Shown here: positions 48,022-60,015 of the stretch, piece by piece
How the letters are laid out: each line of letters begins with the position of its first letter
Position numbering within the stretch: the stretch's first letter is position 1
From: Loripinus fragilis
Lineage: Eukaryota; Mollusca; Bivalvia; Lucinida; Lucinidae
Length of the DNA stretch: 64,000 bases
Assembly (NCBI GenBank): GCA_964019695.1
Contig: OZ026517.1
Span: forward strand, 52,011,672 to 52,075,671
Reading direction: 5' to 3'
Position numbers and translations under genes: made by a program
The notes under the pieces: model-generated
Databases searched by the model: none
The model's input: only the letters and a program-made list of their open reading frames with translations
What the model was told of the DNA's origin: nothing

Positions 48022-48240
48022 TGCCTTAATTGATAATTAATGGAGGCATCCTCTGCCAAAGTTTAAATGTTAATTGTTCTTGTGGAATTCTGCCAAAATT
48101 TGGGTTTTTTTCTCTTCAAAATCAATTCCAAAAATCTAGACTGAAATTTTACAGAATGAGGGCTATTTTTAGTAGGCTAAATGTTCTAAAATTGTAAATT
48201 CCTTTTCTTTTATATTTCTCTGACAACTACTATTTTGGTT

Positions 48241-48446
48241 GGGAGCGCAGTGGCTCAGTGGTAGAGTGCTTGACTCCAGACCGAGGGGCTGCAGGTTCAA
48301 GCCTCACTGGCGTCACTTTGTTGTGTCCTTGAGCAAGAACATTAATCCTAGCTTAGTACTGGTTCAACCCAGGAAGACCAGTCCCTTTATAACTGAAAGA
48401 GTGTTGATGGGACGTAAAGAATCAAAACAAACAAACAAACAAAAAC
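48241..48446 (+). mobile_element. SINE-1 copy
   Basis: GGGAGCGCAGTGGCTCAGTG, CAGGTTCAAGCC B box, CCTTGAGCAAGAACATTAAT, and a tail (CAAA)n. Confidence 0.93.
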
Positions 48447-48801
48447 TAATTTGGTAAACATTTTTGTTCAAAATATTCTTATCAGATTTGCAAACTGAAG
48501 ACCCTGATCAGACTGCTCCTTTAGAAGCAGGTTTAAATGAGCTGTCTGATTAAAGTTTGCATTGCTTGTGTCAGCCTTCAAGCAGGTAATTAAAGCAATG
48601 TCAAAATTTTAGAGCATTTATTGCATAGTGTTGTATATCCATTATCCATTAATTATTTTGAATTGTTATTTATTGAGAGAATTACCGTTTTGTGTGTTAC
48701 TAATCAACCTGTCTGTTTCTTTACATTTTACTGTACTTGTGAACCTTGCTGTGGACCAAAGGTAGCTGCTGGTTGAATAGTGATAAACAACAGTTTTGCA
48801 T

Positions 48802-48991
48802 AGGGCCAGTTAAGCAAAAAAAAGTTAGCGTAAAATTGCAATTATTTTCTTATCCATCAGTTTACACATGTGTTTTGGGTGCTCAAAAGAACAGTCTCAT
48901 AGAGACGTTTTTTTTTGAGTACCCACAACATATGTTTCGGTTGAGAAATAAGAAAAATAATTTTTAGTTGCACACTCTTATCTGGGGGCTT
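48802..48991 (+). mobile_element. MITE-A copy
   Basis: AGGGCCAGTTAAGC start, GGGTGCTCAAAAGAACAG stem, TCTTATCTGGGGGCTTG end. Confidence 0.88.
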
Positions 48992-49009
48992 GTTTTTGGG
49001 CATAAATAG

Positions 49010-49530
49010 AGGATCTAACATGAGTGCTCATGTTTTATTGAATTTATCCAAGAAGTTTAGCTAAAGAGATAGCTTGCTGAGCATTTTATTTATTTTTCGT
49101 AACAAGTTTGATAAATTCAATAACTCAGGCGCATGAATCAATGTTAGGTTCTATTTATCATATGACAATAAAATTACTAAAAACGACATTTTTGATGTGA
49201 AAATGTCAATATTTTGCCATCTTTTGCCTCGTTATAATGGATGTCATTATGTGATGATGGGAGCACAGTGGCTCAGTGGTAGAGTGCTTGACTCGAGACC
49301 GAGACATCACTGAGTTGTGTCTTTGAGCAAAACACAGTCATCCTTGCTTAGTACTGGTTCTACCCAGGAAGACCTGTTCTGACATAACTGAAAGATTGTT
49401 GACTGGGATGTAAAGAATCAAATGAAACCAACAAAATCATTATGGGATGTTACTTAATCTGTCAACTGCTAGTGGTTATCAATTTTATTGCATGGTGTTA
49501 TATCAATCCCAGACGTGACATTGTGTGATA
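49010..49530. mobile_element. Inverted relative of 34880-35212, split by SINE-1
   Basis: AGAGGATCTAACATGAGTGC, AAAGAGATAGCTTGCTGAGC, TCATATGACAATAAAATTAC, then after the SINE CTGCTAGTGGTTATCAATTT and CAGACGTGACATTG. Confidence 0.65.
49252..49436 (+). mobile_element. SINE-1, internal deletion, 8-bp duplication
   Basis: GGGAGCACAGTGGCTCAGTG head; the B-box part is deleted between GAGACCGAG and ACATCACTGA. TCATTATG at 49244-49251 and 49437-49444. Confidence 0.9.
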
Positions 49531-49740
49531 AATTATGAATATTTTCTTAGCCATCAGTTTTAACAATTGTTTTGTTTGCTCGTAGCAAGTTTAAATATTA
49601 TACTTTCCAATTATTAATTAGTGAATAATGAAGGTACTGACCAGACTGTGCGGATGTACAGGCTGGTCGGGACCTTTGTTGTTCACAAACCCCGAAGACA
49701 GGTTTTCTCACCTTTTCTAAAGTATATGACTTAGCATTGC

Positions 49741-49930
49741 CATGGGTGAAAGTGTTCATAATTATTCATTAATTCAGGATTTTGAGGTCGATTTTCTATA
49801 GAAAGTCAGCCCCAAAATTCTGAATTACAGGTTATATATAATAGGTTCTTTGATTTGTTTTAGATTATCTTAAGATAATTGTCCACTTAAACTTGAAATT
49901 ATTTGTATTTGTAGGCATGCTGGAAAGACT
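49741..49930. mobile_element. MITE-K copy
   Basis: CATGGGTGAAAGTGTTCATA, TTCAGGATTTTGAGGTCG, TTTCTATAGAAAGTCAGCC, TTTGTAGGCATGC. Confidence 0.65.
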
Positions 49931-50032
49931 GGTATATGCCTAGGCTTGTCTGAGCCTTTGCTGCTTGCCTGTGCAATAAGCACCAAAATATAATGGGCTG
50001 GTCCATAATTATATTGTTTGAAATCGTGAAAT

Positions 50033-50266
50033 CGGCCTCGACACAAGAATTATGTCTTTGGGCTTTCGGACCAGATCATACCCAAACCTGCTTGCTCAGC
50101 TACAGAGACTACCTAGAAATTTAAAATTTCACTTGTAGCAAGCTTAGATATGATACTCTTCAATTAGCAAATAACAAAGGCGCTGATCTGACTGCACGAT
50201 GCGCACGCTGGTTTGTGCATTTGTTCACAAACCCTGAAGACAGGTTTTCTTGTGCGGAGGCCCAGA
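50033..50266. mobile_element. MITE-D copy
   Basis: CGGCCTCGACACAAGAATTA and GACAGGTTTTCTTGTGCGGA ends; core GGCGCTGATCTGACTGCACG. Confidence 0.8.
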
Positions 50267-50434
50267 TATACATGAATGAACAAAGTGACTTTGAAAGTGC
50301 TGTTGGGTTTTTGTGCAGATATGTGTATACTGTAGAATTATGTTGGAAGTGCTACAGTTTTGTGTGCAAATGTACGCAAACTTCATAAATGTGCCACAGA
50401 TTTATATATAAATGTACTCTATGACAAATTAAAT

Positions 50435-50667
50435 GTGCCAGCACATGAGATTTTGGTACTTATTGCATAGTCAAGCAGTGATGGCTCAGAGGAGCCTGCG
50501 CGTATGCGCAGTCTCCTCTGAGCTTTCACTGCTTGCATGCACAGAGTATGGAAGTAGAGGAAGGCTCAGACTAAAACTAGACCTCTAGCCCCACTGGATA
50601 CGCCAGCATGGCCATTTAACAGAGACTTTAGTGCGTATGGTGTAAGTACCAAAATCTTGCTGGCCCA
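50435..50667. mobile_element. MITE-E, full copy
   Basis: Ends TGCCAGCACATGAGATTTTG and CAAAATCTTGCTGGC; hairpin GCTCAGAGGAGCCTGCGCGT and complement. Confidence 0.87.
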
Positions 50668-50841
50668 AATATGTTTTTATTTATGAAGTTAATGTGCTGT
50701 GATGTTTATGATAAAATGTATATATTTTGAAGAATGCTTGGTATAGCTGGATAATAAACACTGTTTAAGCCATTGCTGTGAGTGGTAGTGTGTTGGTTTA
50801 ATCCCATATTCACTTGATCCTCTGTAATAAAAAAATAAATA

Positions 50842-51553
50842 TACACGGCGTCAAAAGTTAAGCACCGCCTAAATATTTCCAAAGAAAAAAAAACAGTGAA
50901 GCTTTCCAAACGTGAATTTAAACTTGTTACATTTATGAAATTAGATAATGTGGTGACAGTTTACAGCTAATTTTGATTTCATTATAGGTTAACGACCAAG
51001 TGTGGCAAAAACACACTTACCCCTTAAAATGTCCCTATTCACTACCCCATTTAGGCATTTTCATACCGCTATGAGATGATAATTGTTAGTATCATATTAT
51101 TATAAAACCAAAAACATGTTTTGTCTGTAAATTTCAGATGAAGACCTCTGATAGAACAAAAGACATGGAGGTGTAAAGAATGGCATATGTTATATAGTGA
51201 AAACACAAAAATTATAAACATGTGATTAACTATCTCTGTAACTGACAAGAAACCTTGAGTTCCCCAGAACCATTTTGGCACTAGTCTGAAAAATAGGTCT
51301 AGTTTATTTTCGTGTTAATATGAATTCAAAGGAAGCACTTTGGGGTCCCCTATAACACTTTTAAGGGTACACCCCAAAATAGGGGTTGGTGTTTAACTTG
51401 AGCAAGTGTCAAATGACATTCTGATAGTTTTTGACAGACCAAGGAAAGACTTGGGTAACAATATATTACAAATTGTTCTTTTGAAGTAAATAGTATATGA
51501 AAACCATCTCTGAAATAATGTTCGGATGGTGCTTAACTTTTGACACTCTGTAT
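50842..51553. mobile_element. About 0.7-kb mariner-like non-autonomous element
   Basis: Ends ACACGGCGTCAAAAGTTAAG and CTTAACTTTTGACACTCTGT with TATA on both sides. No transposase ORF. Confidence 0.8.
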
Positions 51554-51581
51554 ATACAAGCCAGCATGTCATATTTTGGTA

Positions 51582-51856
51582 CTTGTGTTTTGGTTTAACA
51601 TCCCAGTCAACAGCTATGGTCATGTTGAGATGATCAGTTAAACTAACCACACTGTTCCTGGGCAAGCCTAGACTAAGAGGTTAACCAGTACTCTATGCAC
51701 ATACTTTTGCTTGTAACTGACAACAGCCAAGAGGAGAATGACCTTAGAAAATATTTCATGATTAATCTCCGCAAAAGTATGGGATCAAGCTGTGATCGAA
51801 CTCACGACCCCAGGATCAGCAATCAGACTCACCACAGATTGCGCTATGGTGACCAG
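51582..51856 (-). mobile_element. SINE-2 copy
   Basis: Reverse-strand GAGTTCGATCACAGC B box and CATAACATCCCAGTCAACAG-like tail. Flanks CATATTTTGGTA and CATATTTTAGTA (11 of 12). Confidence 0.8.
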
Positions 51857-52262
51857 CATATTTTAGTATTGATAAGTGCTCATGTATTATGGGATTCTAT
51901 CAAACAGCATGGGTTACGTAAGGACCCTCTGTTCACTGTCTCGTTATAAGCTCCCCTGAACTTTAGCTGAAGACTAAAGTGAGGCACATGTATTGGTCCA
52001 GTACAATAGTCCAGCCTCGCATCCCGGGTCCATCCACATTTTCAAAGATGTATATCTCTTTAAGTCAGCCAAACTGGCCACACTCCAATAGGTTATGTTT
52101 AAATTCCCATATATAGCTAAAGAACCTTAAACAACTTTCCGAAGCCATGGGGTCCAGAGCTAGCATATTTGGTATGTTGCAATGTTTAATGGTCTTCTTT
52201 TTAAATCATGCCAACCATAATCCATCTTGTAATTCTTCAAACAACATCTCTCAAATCATAAT

Positions 52263-52455
52263 TGAGCCGTGACGTGATTTCCAACAATGTGGCATTATGA
52301 CAAGTGTATACTCAGACGAGCCTGTGCAGCTTCTTTTTAAGCTTAGAAACTCCAAATGATGTTTGGTTAGTAGCCTAAAAGTCATAAATATTTAAGCGAC
52401 TTGCAAAGGCTCTTGATCAGTCTGCGTGTATGTGCAATCTGAGCTGATCTGACAG
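52263..52455. mobile_element. MITE-C, 3' part decayed
   Basis: TTGAGCCGTGACGTGATTTC end, CTCAGACGAGCCTGTGCAGC and AACTCCAAATGATG modules. Confidence 0.75.
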
Positions 52456-52542
52456 CCAAGATGACCAGCATAGCATGTCATGATCAGTTTCACCCAGGTG
52501 AGCAATTCTGGCCCACATGGGCTTCTAGTTGATTTTGTCATT

Positions 52543-52790
52543 TATAATTATCTTAGCTCTTCTGCTGCTAATCACAACTAAATCTAATCTGCTGTGTGTC
52601 ATCTGCCCGTCCTTTTAAAACATCTTTGTAGCAAACAATGAGGACCCAGATCAGACTGTTCCTCTAAACTGGGTCCATATTACTTGTCTGTATGCCAAAA
52701 TTAGTCTTTGATGTAGCATTTATATGCAGCAAATGGCTTCAGCAGACATTTTCAGATGCACTTTATTCGTAGCAGACGAAGGGTTAAACA
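52543..52790. mobile_element. MITE-H copy
   Basis: GCAAACAATGAGGACCCAGA, AACTGGGTCCATATTA, GCAGACGAAGGGTTAA end. Confidence 0.55.
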
Positions 52791-53079
52791 TTCAGGCACC
52801 TTAACCTCTAGGGTTGAAATTTTAATCATCTGATTGTTTCATTGTGTATAAGGCTGGTTACTTGTTGAAAGCAAATACTTGTTAAAGTTTATTGTATTAT
52901 TACATGTATATGGCATCACATTTATTAAAGCAGCAAATCAGAGATGTGGAAATTGTTGGCTTGTTGTTTTTCTACGACATGTATATTTTAGGTGCTCAAA
53001 AGAACTTGTTGCATTTTTTGTTTTCTCTAGTATATTTTGAGTGCTCAAAGGAATGTCTCATTGAGACTGTTCTTTTAAA

Positions 53080-53335
53080 TTTTGTTTGTTTGGTTTATGG
53101 TATTTATGTCCCAGTCAACAGCTATGGTCATGTTGAGATAGTTAACCTAACAACACTTTTTTCCTGGGCTAGCTTGACTAAGCAGTTAACCAGTTCAATG
53201 TGCACATACTTTCGCTTGTAACTGACAACAATCCGTCTTCAATCAGGAGAATGACTATAAAATATTTCATGATACATCTCCAAGAAAGTATGTGGCTGGG
53301 CTGGGAGCAAACTCATGACCCCTGGATCTGCTACA
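53080..53335 (-). mobile_element. SINE-2, 5' truncated
   Basis: GTCCCAGTCAACAGCTATGG, CAGTTAACCAGT, ACTTTCGCTTGTAACTGACA and CTGGGCTGGGAGCAAACTCA, without the A box. Confidence 0.78.
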
Positions 53336-53622
53336 GGACCTGGTGCTCTTATCAGTACCCACACAAGAAAAATAATTTTAAATTTACCTGAGTCATGGAA
53401 TCAAGCTGTTTTGATCAGGGTGCTCAATGTGCACTCACTAGACAGCAAGGGTCTTATTGTGGATAACAAAAAAAATGACCAGACTGGGTGGATACCCAGG
53501 CTGACCTGAGTTGGCAGGGCACACAGGCAATTTTGTTGGTTTAAACTTGCTCATGCCTAGCTCTGAATTTTTAGTCAGCCCAAAAGTCCTGAACTAGGCC
53601 TAATTCTGAAAACTCCCCATTA

Positions 53623-53987
53623 CAGGGTTCACACAGGCTTGAAAAGTACTTAAATATACAGGACTGTCTTGAAAATAAAATTTGCCTTGAAAAGTACTTG
53701 AAAAAGTCCTTGAATTTTACCATTTACAGTTGGATTCAAGTGTTTTTGGAGACCTAAATCAGTTTAAAATTGTGGTGCCTTTATTTGGTGCAGCATATGC
53801 TGCAACAAATAAAGGCACAACAATTTTATACTAATAATCTTATACCTTTAGTAATGGACTTAAGCATTTCAGAAGTAGAATTTTAACATGTTAATCTGTA
53901 TTTTCTTAAGTTTTCATTCATTGAAAACAGTAGGAAAGTCTTTGAAAAGTCCTTGAATTTTACATAATCTTGCCTGTATGAACCCTG
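53623..53987. mobile_element. Inverted-end element CAGGGTTCACACAGGC
   Basis: Ends CAGGGTTCACACAGGC and GCCTGTATGAACCCTG; CTTGAAAAGTACTTGAAAAA inside and a central palindrome TTTATTTGGTGCAGCATATG and complement. Confidence 0.75.
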
Positions 53988-53999
53988 TATTATGTTATC

Positions 54000-55770
54000 A
54001 AACAGAAGACAACTCTATAACTAAATCTCATGTTTATTCAATTTCATACATGATCTGGTGCTACGGTACATGACATATTCAAATTAATATCAACTAAAAC
54101 TCAACCAAACATTAAAACATATAAAAATGTTTAAATAACGAACTAATGGTAAAAAATGACACAGTCTCAATCCAGCCAATCAAACTGCTTGGTTAGTCAA
54201 AACTGGCCAATAATATCACAGAAGGTGATCAGTGGCTAAACACCGACACTAGACATGAAAACATATCTTGCTACATAATCACAAGGACCAAATCATGAAG
54301 GAGTCTTGCAGAGCTGGGGTAATTGTAATTAATTGTAATTTAATTACATTTTCTAAAGTAATTGCTTGTTATTGTTATTCAGACATTTCTTTAATTACAG
54401 TAATTGATTTTTTTTTTTGAAAGTATCCGTTTTAAGCATACTGTACATTCTTTGTTCATCTGCTTTAAAATATAAATTATATAAAAAACAGTCATATTTG
54501 TTAAAAATGAAAATATATATTTTTAACTAGACACACTGACAACTCTCATTACATTGAAGACCATTGGCCCAAAAATTTAACTAAGTTACCTGGGTCTATC
54601 AGTTTTTTTAAATTTCTTATCAAAACATACCGCAGTAATTAAAAGAACCATATTGTTGAGATGGCTCTTTTTAAGCATCCGCAAAATATTTTTGCTAAGT
54701 AATAATGAGGATAATCAGTAATGTTTTGACATTGTAAGGGAGTGGGGGAGCAAAGACCACTCGTTTCATGGACCACGAGAATAGCCATATAAGGAGTCTG
54801 TGCTGTGCATGTTATATTAGACTCAAAACCTACTTTTAATAAGTATTGCTGAAATGACAGGGTAGATCTTAATCTGGCGTTCAAGTGTCACTATGTGTCG
54901 AAAAAATGATTTTTACAAATCCTGTTTATATCCAACCTTTTTATTCATGTTGGTCCTTGTCCTGATTTTACAAAACCCAGTGTCTAGCATAAGGTACAAG
55001 TTGGCGTGTGCATACAGAGAAGATTGAAATCAGTACACACATCCACACAGTCTGATCAGAGTCTTAGAATTCTGCCTAAAGAAAAGTTGGACCCTTGGCT
55101 ACCCATAGAGCTCCCATCAAAGACTGATAGCCTTATCTGAGTCGTAGATGAGCGCACATGCCAATTTGTACCTTCCACTGGACAATGACTCATATATGAT
55201 TGATGCAAGATAAAGAAAAGAAACAGAGATACAATATACACTTGCAATGAATACATCTTATACCAATACACTATCAGCTTTGACAAATTCAACATACTAC
55301 CCAGATTTTAACATTACTTCACAGAATGTCAAAAATTATGGCTATTTTCTTTCATCTTCATGGATACTGTTTGCATTATACTAACATATGGTATTTGCAT
55401 TGTTTTTTAAATCGGTCTTCGAACTTTCATTTTCTAACAGCCACAATTTTTTTTTATTTTAATTTCAAACAATGTTGTTACCAATAAAATGCCACCCACA
55501 AATGTGGCATCTGTGGCATCTCATTGGTATCTGTGTTGTTTGACATTAACATAAAAAAATTCTAGATGTTTATTTGATAATTTATTCAGTTACCAAAGAA
55601 GACGCTAGTTTAGCTGAATGAGAAATGCTATATTGCGGACAAACAATGGTGTAAGTCCTGTAATTCAAGAGCCCTGAAATCCAGAAAATAAATTCCAAGA
55701 ATAACCAATATGCTAACATAGTAGGTCTAATGCCTGCATACACAGGAACTCGAACGCTAGGACAATGAAA
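54000..55770. other. Intergenic stretch with nothing firm
   Basis: AT-rich. A decayed MITE-A stem lies near 54640-54690 and a small TGTGGCATCT repeat at 55500-55522. No gene seen. Confidence 0.5.
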
Positions 55771-55777
55771 CAATAAA

Positions 55778-55962
55778 TAGGCCAGCACATGAAATTTTGC
55801 AACTTATCACATCTGTGAACAGCCAATGCGGAGATGAGACTACATATCCACAGTCTTGTCAGAGTCTTCACTGTTAACATACACAAAGTATTGAAGTAGA
55901 GGAAAAGACTCTGTCTAAAATTCAGACCTCTTAGCCCCACTAGATAGCTGGGTATGCATGTT
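55778..55962. mobile_element. MITE-E copy
   Basis: GGCCAGCACATGAAATTTTG start, GTAGAGGAAAAGACTCTG and CCCCACTAGATAGCTGGG modules. Confidence 0.7.
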
Positions 55963-56204
55963 CATGCATTATCCAGAAAACTTAGACCCATGGAAAATGG
56001 CCCCTCTAGACAACGAAGGCTAGTGCAGCCTGTGAAATGTGTATTCATGTAGGGATGATCAAGGTATTTGATGTCGATGAAGTGACCAGACTTAATGTTA
56101 GTGCTTTTGAACAATTATGTCTTTGGCAAGAATTCATTCGATATCCACAGTATTTGTTATTAAATAACCACATACTGACCTGTGTGAATACAAAGGTTTT
56201 TAAC

Positions 56205-56447
56205 CCTTTAGTTTGGAAAATCACTTAACGCATACTTTTGCAAACAGTGAAGACCCAGATGAAATAAAGCATAATGCTGCATTTCATCAGGGTCTACACT
56301 GTTAAGGTAAAAAAAAAATCTTCAGACAAAAAATACAACATTTTTTTTTAAATATAACCTGACAACCCTAGATATGTACAATGGACTATCCCAAATGTTT
56401 CATATCAAAACAGAAGGAAGAATTCATTAGTATACAAATGGTTAAGA
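56205..56447. repeat. Dispersed repeat, copy 2 of 13500-13722
   Basis: TTTAACCCTTTAG start, GCATAATGCTGCATTTCATC, GATATGTACAATGGACTATC, CATTAGTATACAAATGGTTA end. Confidence 0.8.
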
Positions 56448-56559
56448 GAGTTTTTGCAGTACTACAGTAATGTTATGTAATGTGCTTGTTTGCGGGATTT
56501 TCTGCTGTTTTCATTTTTTCTGTCATATCACAATTGTCAGTTATCCTATCACATCCTAG

Positions 56560-56770
56560 GCATACTACTCATCGGTTAACCAGTGCTTAGTGTATGCATA
56601 TCTTTATCAGTGACAGACAACTGCCCCACTTGAATCAGAAGGATGAACAGAAAATTCTCAATTAAGTATGTGGCAGAACCAGGATTCCAACTCTGGACCC
56701 AATCCGCAATCCATAGAAGTATTATCAATCTGACTCTCTACCAATTGAGTTTAGTGACATGGCATCATTG
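56560..56770 (-). mobile_element. Diverged SINE-2 relative
   Basis: GGTTAACCAGTGCTTAGTGT, ATCAGTGACAGACAACTG and CAGAACCAGGATTCCAACTC follow SINE-2 order with many changes. Confidence 0.5.
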
Positions 56771-56989
56771 AAAGCATGTAGCCAGATGGAGGCTCAAACT
56801 AATTACCCCACTCGCAACCCATTGAAGTATCATTACCAATCTAACATTTTGTCAAGCAGTCGGCCATAGAAAATCAATTGAAGATTTTATTGGTTTACGG
56901 CTGTCATATAGTTCATATTAAATATACAGTATAATAAAATAACTATGAATGGCATTTACAACAGCTGCAAGCCCCTAGAAAAGGGTGTT

Positions 56990-57666
56990 ATTAAAATTAA
57001 ATTTTCTTATTTCTCAACCAAAACATAGCCTGGTGCACCATATTCTCACGGTACTAACAGTTCAGCGACTAATATTTATATGCTAACTGAAGATAAAATT
57101 AAATCAATCAAAAACATTGTTAGCTTATTATCCAGTCCTTCAATACATATCATCTAATGACAGTTATCGCCTAGAATTTCCATTTTCTCACAGTAACTAG
57201 TTTGTTTTTGGCTTGCAGGAAGTCCCAGACCTGCTCATGTACTCTTATCTATAAATTCATGAGTATCAATATGTAACTGGCTTTGAGCTGTCAAAGCTGT
57301 GGGGATTAACTAAAATATTTCGAGAAATATGAAATTTATATGACATGGGTTGGAGGGCAGACGACATTTGCATTGTTAAAGTGATAAAAAAAATATTCAA
57401 GTTAACTGTAAGTGGTTCGGAGCCTTCAGTTCACTTATTTGCATGTGTAAACTGCTGATAGATGGTGTGGTGATTTATATTTACTGAAATAATGGTTTAC
57501 CGTGAGAATAGGGATGCCGTGAAAATATGGCGCTTGAGTATATGTTGTGGGTACTCAAAAGAAACGTCTCAATAAGATGGTTCTTTTGAGCACCCAAAAC
57601 TTATGTTAAAACTGATGGATAAGAAAATGTTCACAATCTTGCATGCAAATAGTTTTCTTTATCTCA
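56990..57666 (-). mobile_element. MITE-A copy split by a 513-bp element
   Basis: TTTCTCAACCAAAACATA on the left; TATGTTGTGGGTACTCAAAA and GTTCTTTTGAGCACCC on the right. Confidence 0.82.
57028..57540. mobile_element. 513-bp element nested in MITE-A, TA flanks
   Basis: CACCATATTCTCACGGTA on the left and TACCGTGAGAATAGGGATGC, AAAATATGGCGC on the right. Removing it with one TA restores MITE-A exactly. Confidence 0.78.
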
Positions 57667-57693
57667 ACCTATGAAGCTGATAATATATTTGAA

Positions 57694-57921
57694 TTCATGG
57701 GTGAAAGTTTGAAAATTCCTCAAATCCTGAACTTTATAAATTCAAATCTTAATACTTGCAATATGCCTTTAAAATATGAATAATTGTAAGTTTAATAAAA
57801 AAAAAAATAACCAGAGAGGCTATCATAATAAGCCTAATTCAATATTTTTAGGCTGACTAAATTTCTCTTACAATCCTGAATTCAGGATTTACAAAAAAAA
57901 AATTCACCCATGTGAATTAAG
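57694..57921. mobile_element. MITE-K, full copy
   Basis: Ends CATGGGTGAAAGTTTG and AAAAATTCACCCATG; AATCCTGAACTTTATAAATT and CTGAATTCAGGATTTAC inside. Confidence 0.8.
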
Positions 57922-58423
57922 CTTTTTATTAACAAAAATTATTTACACTTAGTGCTGTCTTTCCTTAGCTGAACTTTTATCAAACAACTGTCTTCATTTG
58001 CCGATGAAGAGATTTTCAGCTGTCTTCATTTGCCGATTAAAGAGATCTGCCAGTGTAAAGTATAAAGTGCAAATATGAAAATTTGAAATTTTATTTTTCA
58101 ACCATGATGTGATGAAGACAGTGGGTGGAGCTAAAATTAAACATGAAGTGCTCAAATTTTAGCTCCATTCCCGTCTCCAATCACATTATGAAGGTTGAAA
58201 AATAAAATTCTCATTCTTCAATAAATATGGATGAACATACAGATGTCAAACAGACAAAGATACACACATATTCCAGATCATAAAGTTGCCACAGTACCAT
58301 GGGTTAATTGAATTGAGAGTATGATAACTGCAAGAAATTACACTGTTCCTTTACTTGCTATGGTAATTGTTCTGAAACTCCCAAATTCAGTTTTCTGAAA
58401 AAAAACACCTAGGGGAATAGTTT

Positions 58424-58640
58424 AACTCTTTGCATGCTGGGTAATTTGCCACGTTTTTGTTGTCGTTAGCTGCCTTTTTTCAAAATCAACTTTTTCAGAA
58501 AATTCTTTCGGGAAAACTATCAGAGGGCCAAATGGTTTGGATCCAGATCAGGGCCGACATTCTGTCAGTCCTGATCTGTGTACGAACTGTTTGCAAAGGC
58601 TACCAACAGATGACAAGTCGCCACTAGCAAGGAAAAGAGT
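58424..58640. mobile_element. MITE-F, full copy
   Basis: TTAACTCTTTGCATGCTGGG start, GCTAGCAAGGAAAAGAGTTC-like end (CACTAGCAAGGAAAAGAGTT), GGATCCAGATCAGGGCCGAC centre. Confidence 0.87.
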
Positions 58641-58974
58641 TCAACATAGATCAGACTTAGGAAGCAGTCTTGTGAATCCAATCTGATAGCCAAATTTTTA
58701 GATGACAATATTTGGAAGAGATTAAAATATGAAATTTAAGAACATTTACCATATAGCTATGTTACAAAATTGGTCCCATCATTTGGAATGATTAAAGAAC
58801 ATAAGAAATGCATTAAGCTATTAAAATGAAACAGAAGTATTCATAGCTTTTTGGTTAAATTGGTATTGCTGACTACAGTCCTACACTATTTTCGCTTTCA
58901 CAGTGACATTCTTAACCTGCTGTCTGATTATTCTGGAGCTATCATTGAGATCATTTTGACCCTTTATCATGGGC

Positions 58975-59182
58975 AGGCCCCCAGATAAGAGTGCATAACT
59001 GAAATTTACTTTTTTTTCTATTTCTCAACCAAAACATATGTTGTGAGTTCTCAAAAAAAAAGTCTCAATGAGAACCCAAAACACATGCGTAAACTGACAG
59101 ACAAAGGAAATGTAACAATTTTAGGCCAGACAAAGGAAATATAACAATTTTAGGCTAAAAAAATGTGCTTAACTGGACCTAT
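58975..59182 (-). mobile_element. MITE-A copy with decayed stem
   Basis: AGGCCCCCAGATAAGAGTGC start, TTTCTCAACCAAAACATATG, then a shortened stem and GCTTAACTGGACC end. TAACAATTTTAGGC occurs twice. Confidence 0.82.
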
Positions 59183-59399
59183 TATAGCAGATTATTTCTT
59201 CAAGGACATTTTCAAAGGCTTTTCAAGAAAAACACCCCATTTTCCAGTACTTTCAAGCCTTGGGAACCCTACAATATTTATAGACTAGTATAAAATGGTT
59301 TTGATTTGATTTGGAGCAGCATTTGCTTCACCAAATCAAGGCAAAGCAATTTTATACACTAAATTTTGTCTAGACTAAATTAACAAGGCTAAGGCCTAC

Positions 59400-59665
59400 C
59401 ATGGTTGGAGTTTCTTGGCTGATTTTTTTTTCAAAATAAACTTTAAAAAAAATCAATTGAACCATCAGAGTGTCAAACAGTTTCGATCCAGATCAAGCCC
59501 GACATTCCATTGGGTCCCATTTGAATACTTCTTTTAATTGTACCATCAGTAATTAAAAGTTTGAATCCAGATCAGGCATAACATTATGTCGCGCTTGATT
59601 TGGGTACAAACTGTTTGCAAAGGTTATCAGCAGGGGACAGAATATGTCACTGATGGGTAAAGATG
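59400..59665. mobile_element. MITE-F, diverged
   Basis: CAGAGTGTCAAACAGTTTCG, GATCCAGATCAAGCCCGAC, GCAAAGGTTATCAGCAGGGG. It ends about 70 bases from the CEP57 stop, probably in the 3' UTR. Confidence 0.7.
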
Positions 59666-59736
59666 AGAAGTTGCTAACATAATGCGGTGGCTTTAGACAT
59701 GTTTTGACATAAATTCTACTTATGGTCCTTTAAATG

Positions 59737-60015
59737 CTATTCCCAACTTAAGTCATCTTTTCTTAAGGTAGTTTGAAGTTTTTTCATGTCTCTTAACACA
59801 TTTAATGATATCTCCCTAGCACTTGTAGGTCGTACTCTCACTACACCCGACCCTGGGCCCCGAGACTTTATCGTTGTCGTGACCTCTACCTCTCCATTGT
59901 ACCTGGGAGACGAGCTGATCTTGGTATCTGTAGAACCCTGAGATGATTTAGGTCGAGGAGGTTCGTCGTAGTCTGAGTATTTCTTATGGCTTTTTCTCTT
60001 TTTCTTTTCCGCTAA
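59737..60015 (-). CDS. CEP57: CEP57 last exon with stop
   Basis: 279 bases, 92 residues and TAG. It starts LAEKKKRKSHKKYSDYDEPP, has a low-complexity Ser/Pro-rich middle, and ends NVLRDMKKLQTTLRKDDLSW E. The basic start suits microtubule binding. Acceptor TTTCCAG. Confidence 0.93.
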   Translation of the reverse strand, partial: LAEKKKRKSHKKYSDYDEPPRPKSSQGSTDTKISSSPRYNGEVEVTTTIKSRGPGSGVVRVRPTSAREISLNVLRDMKKLQTTLRKDDLSWE

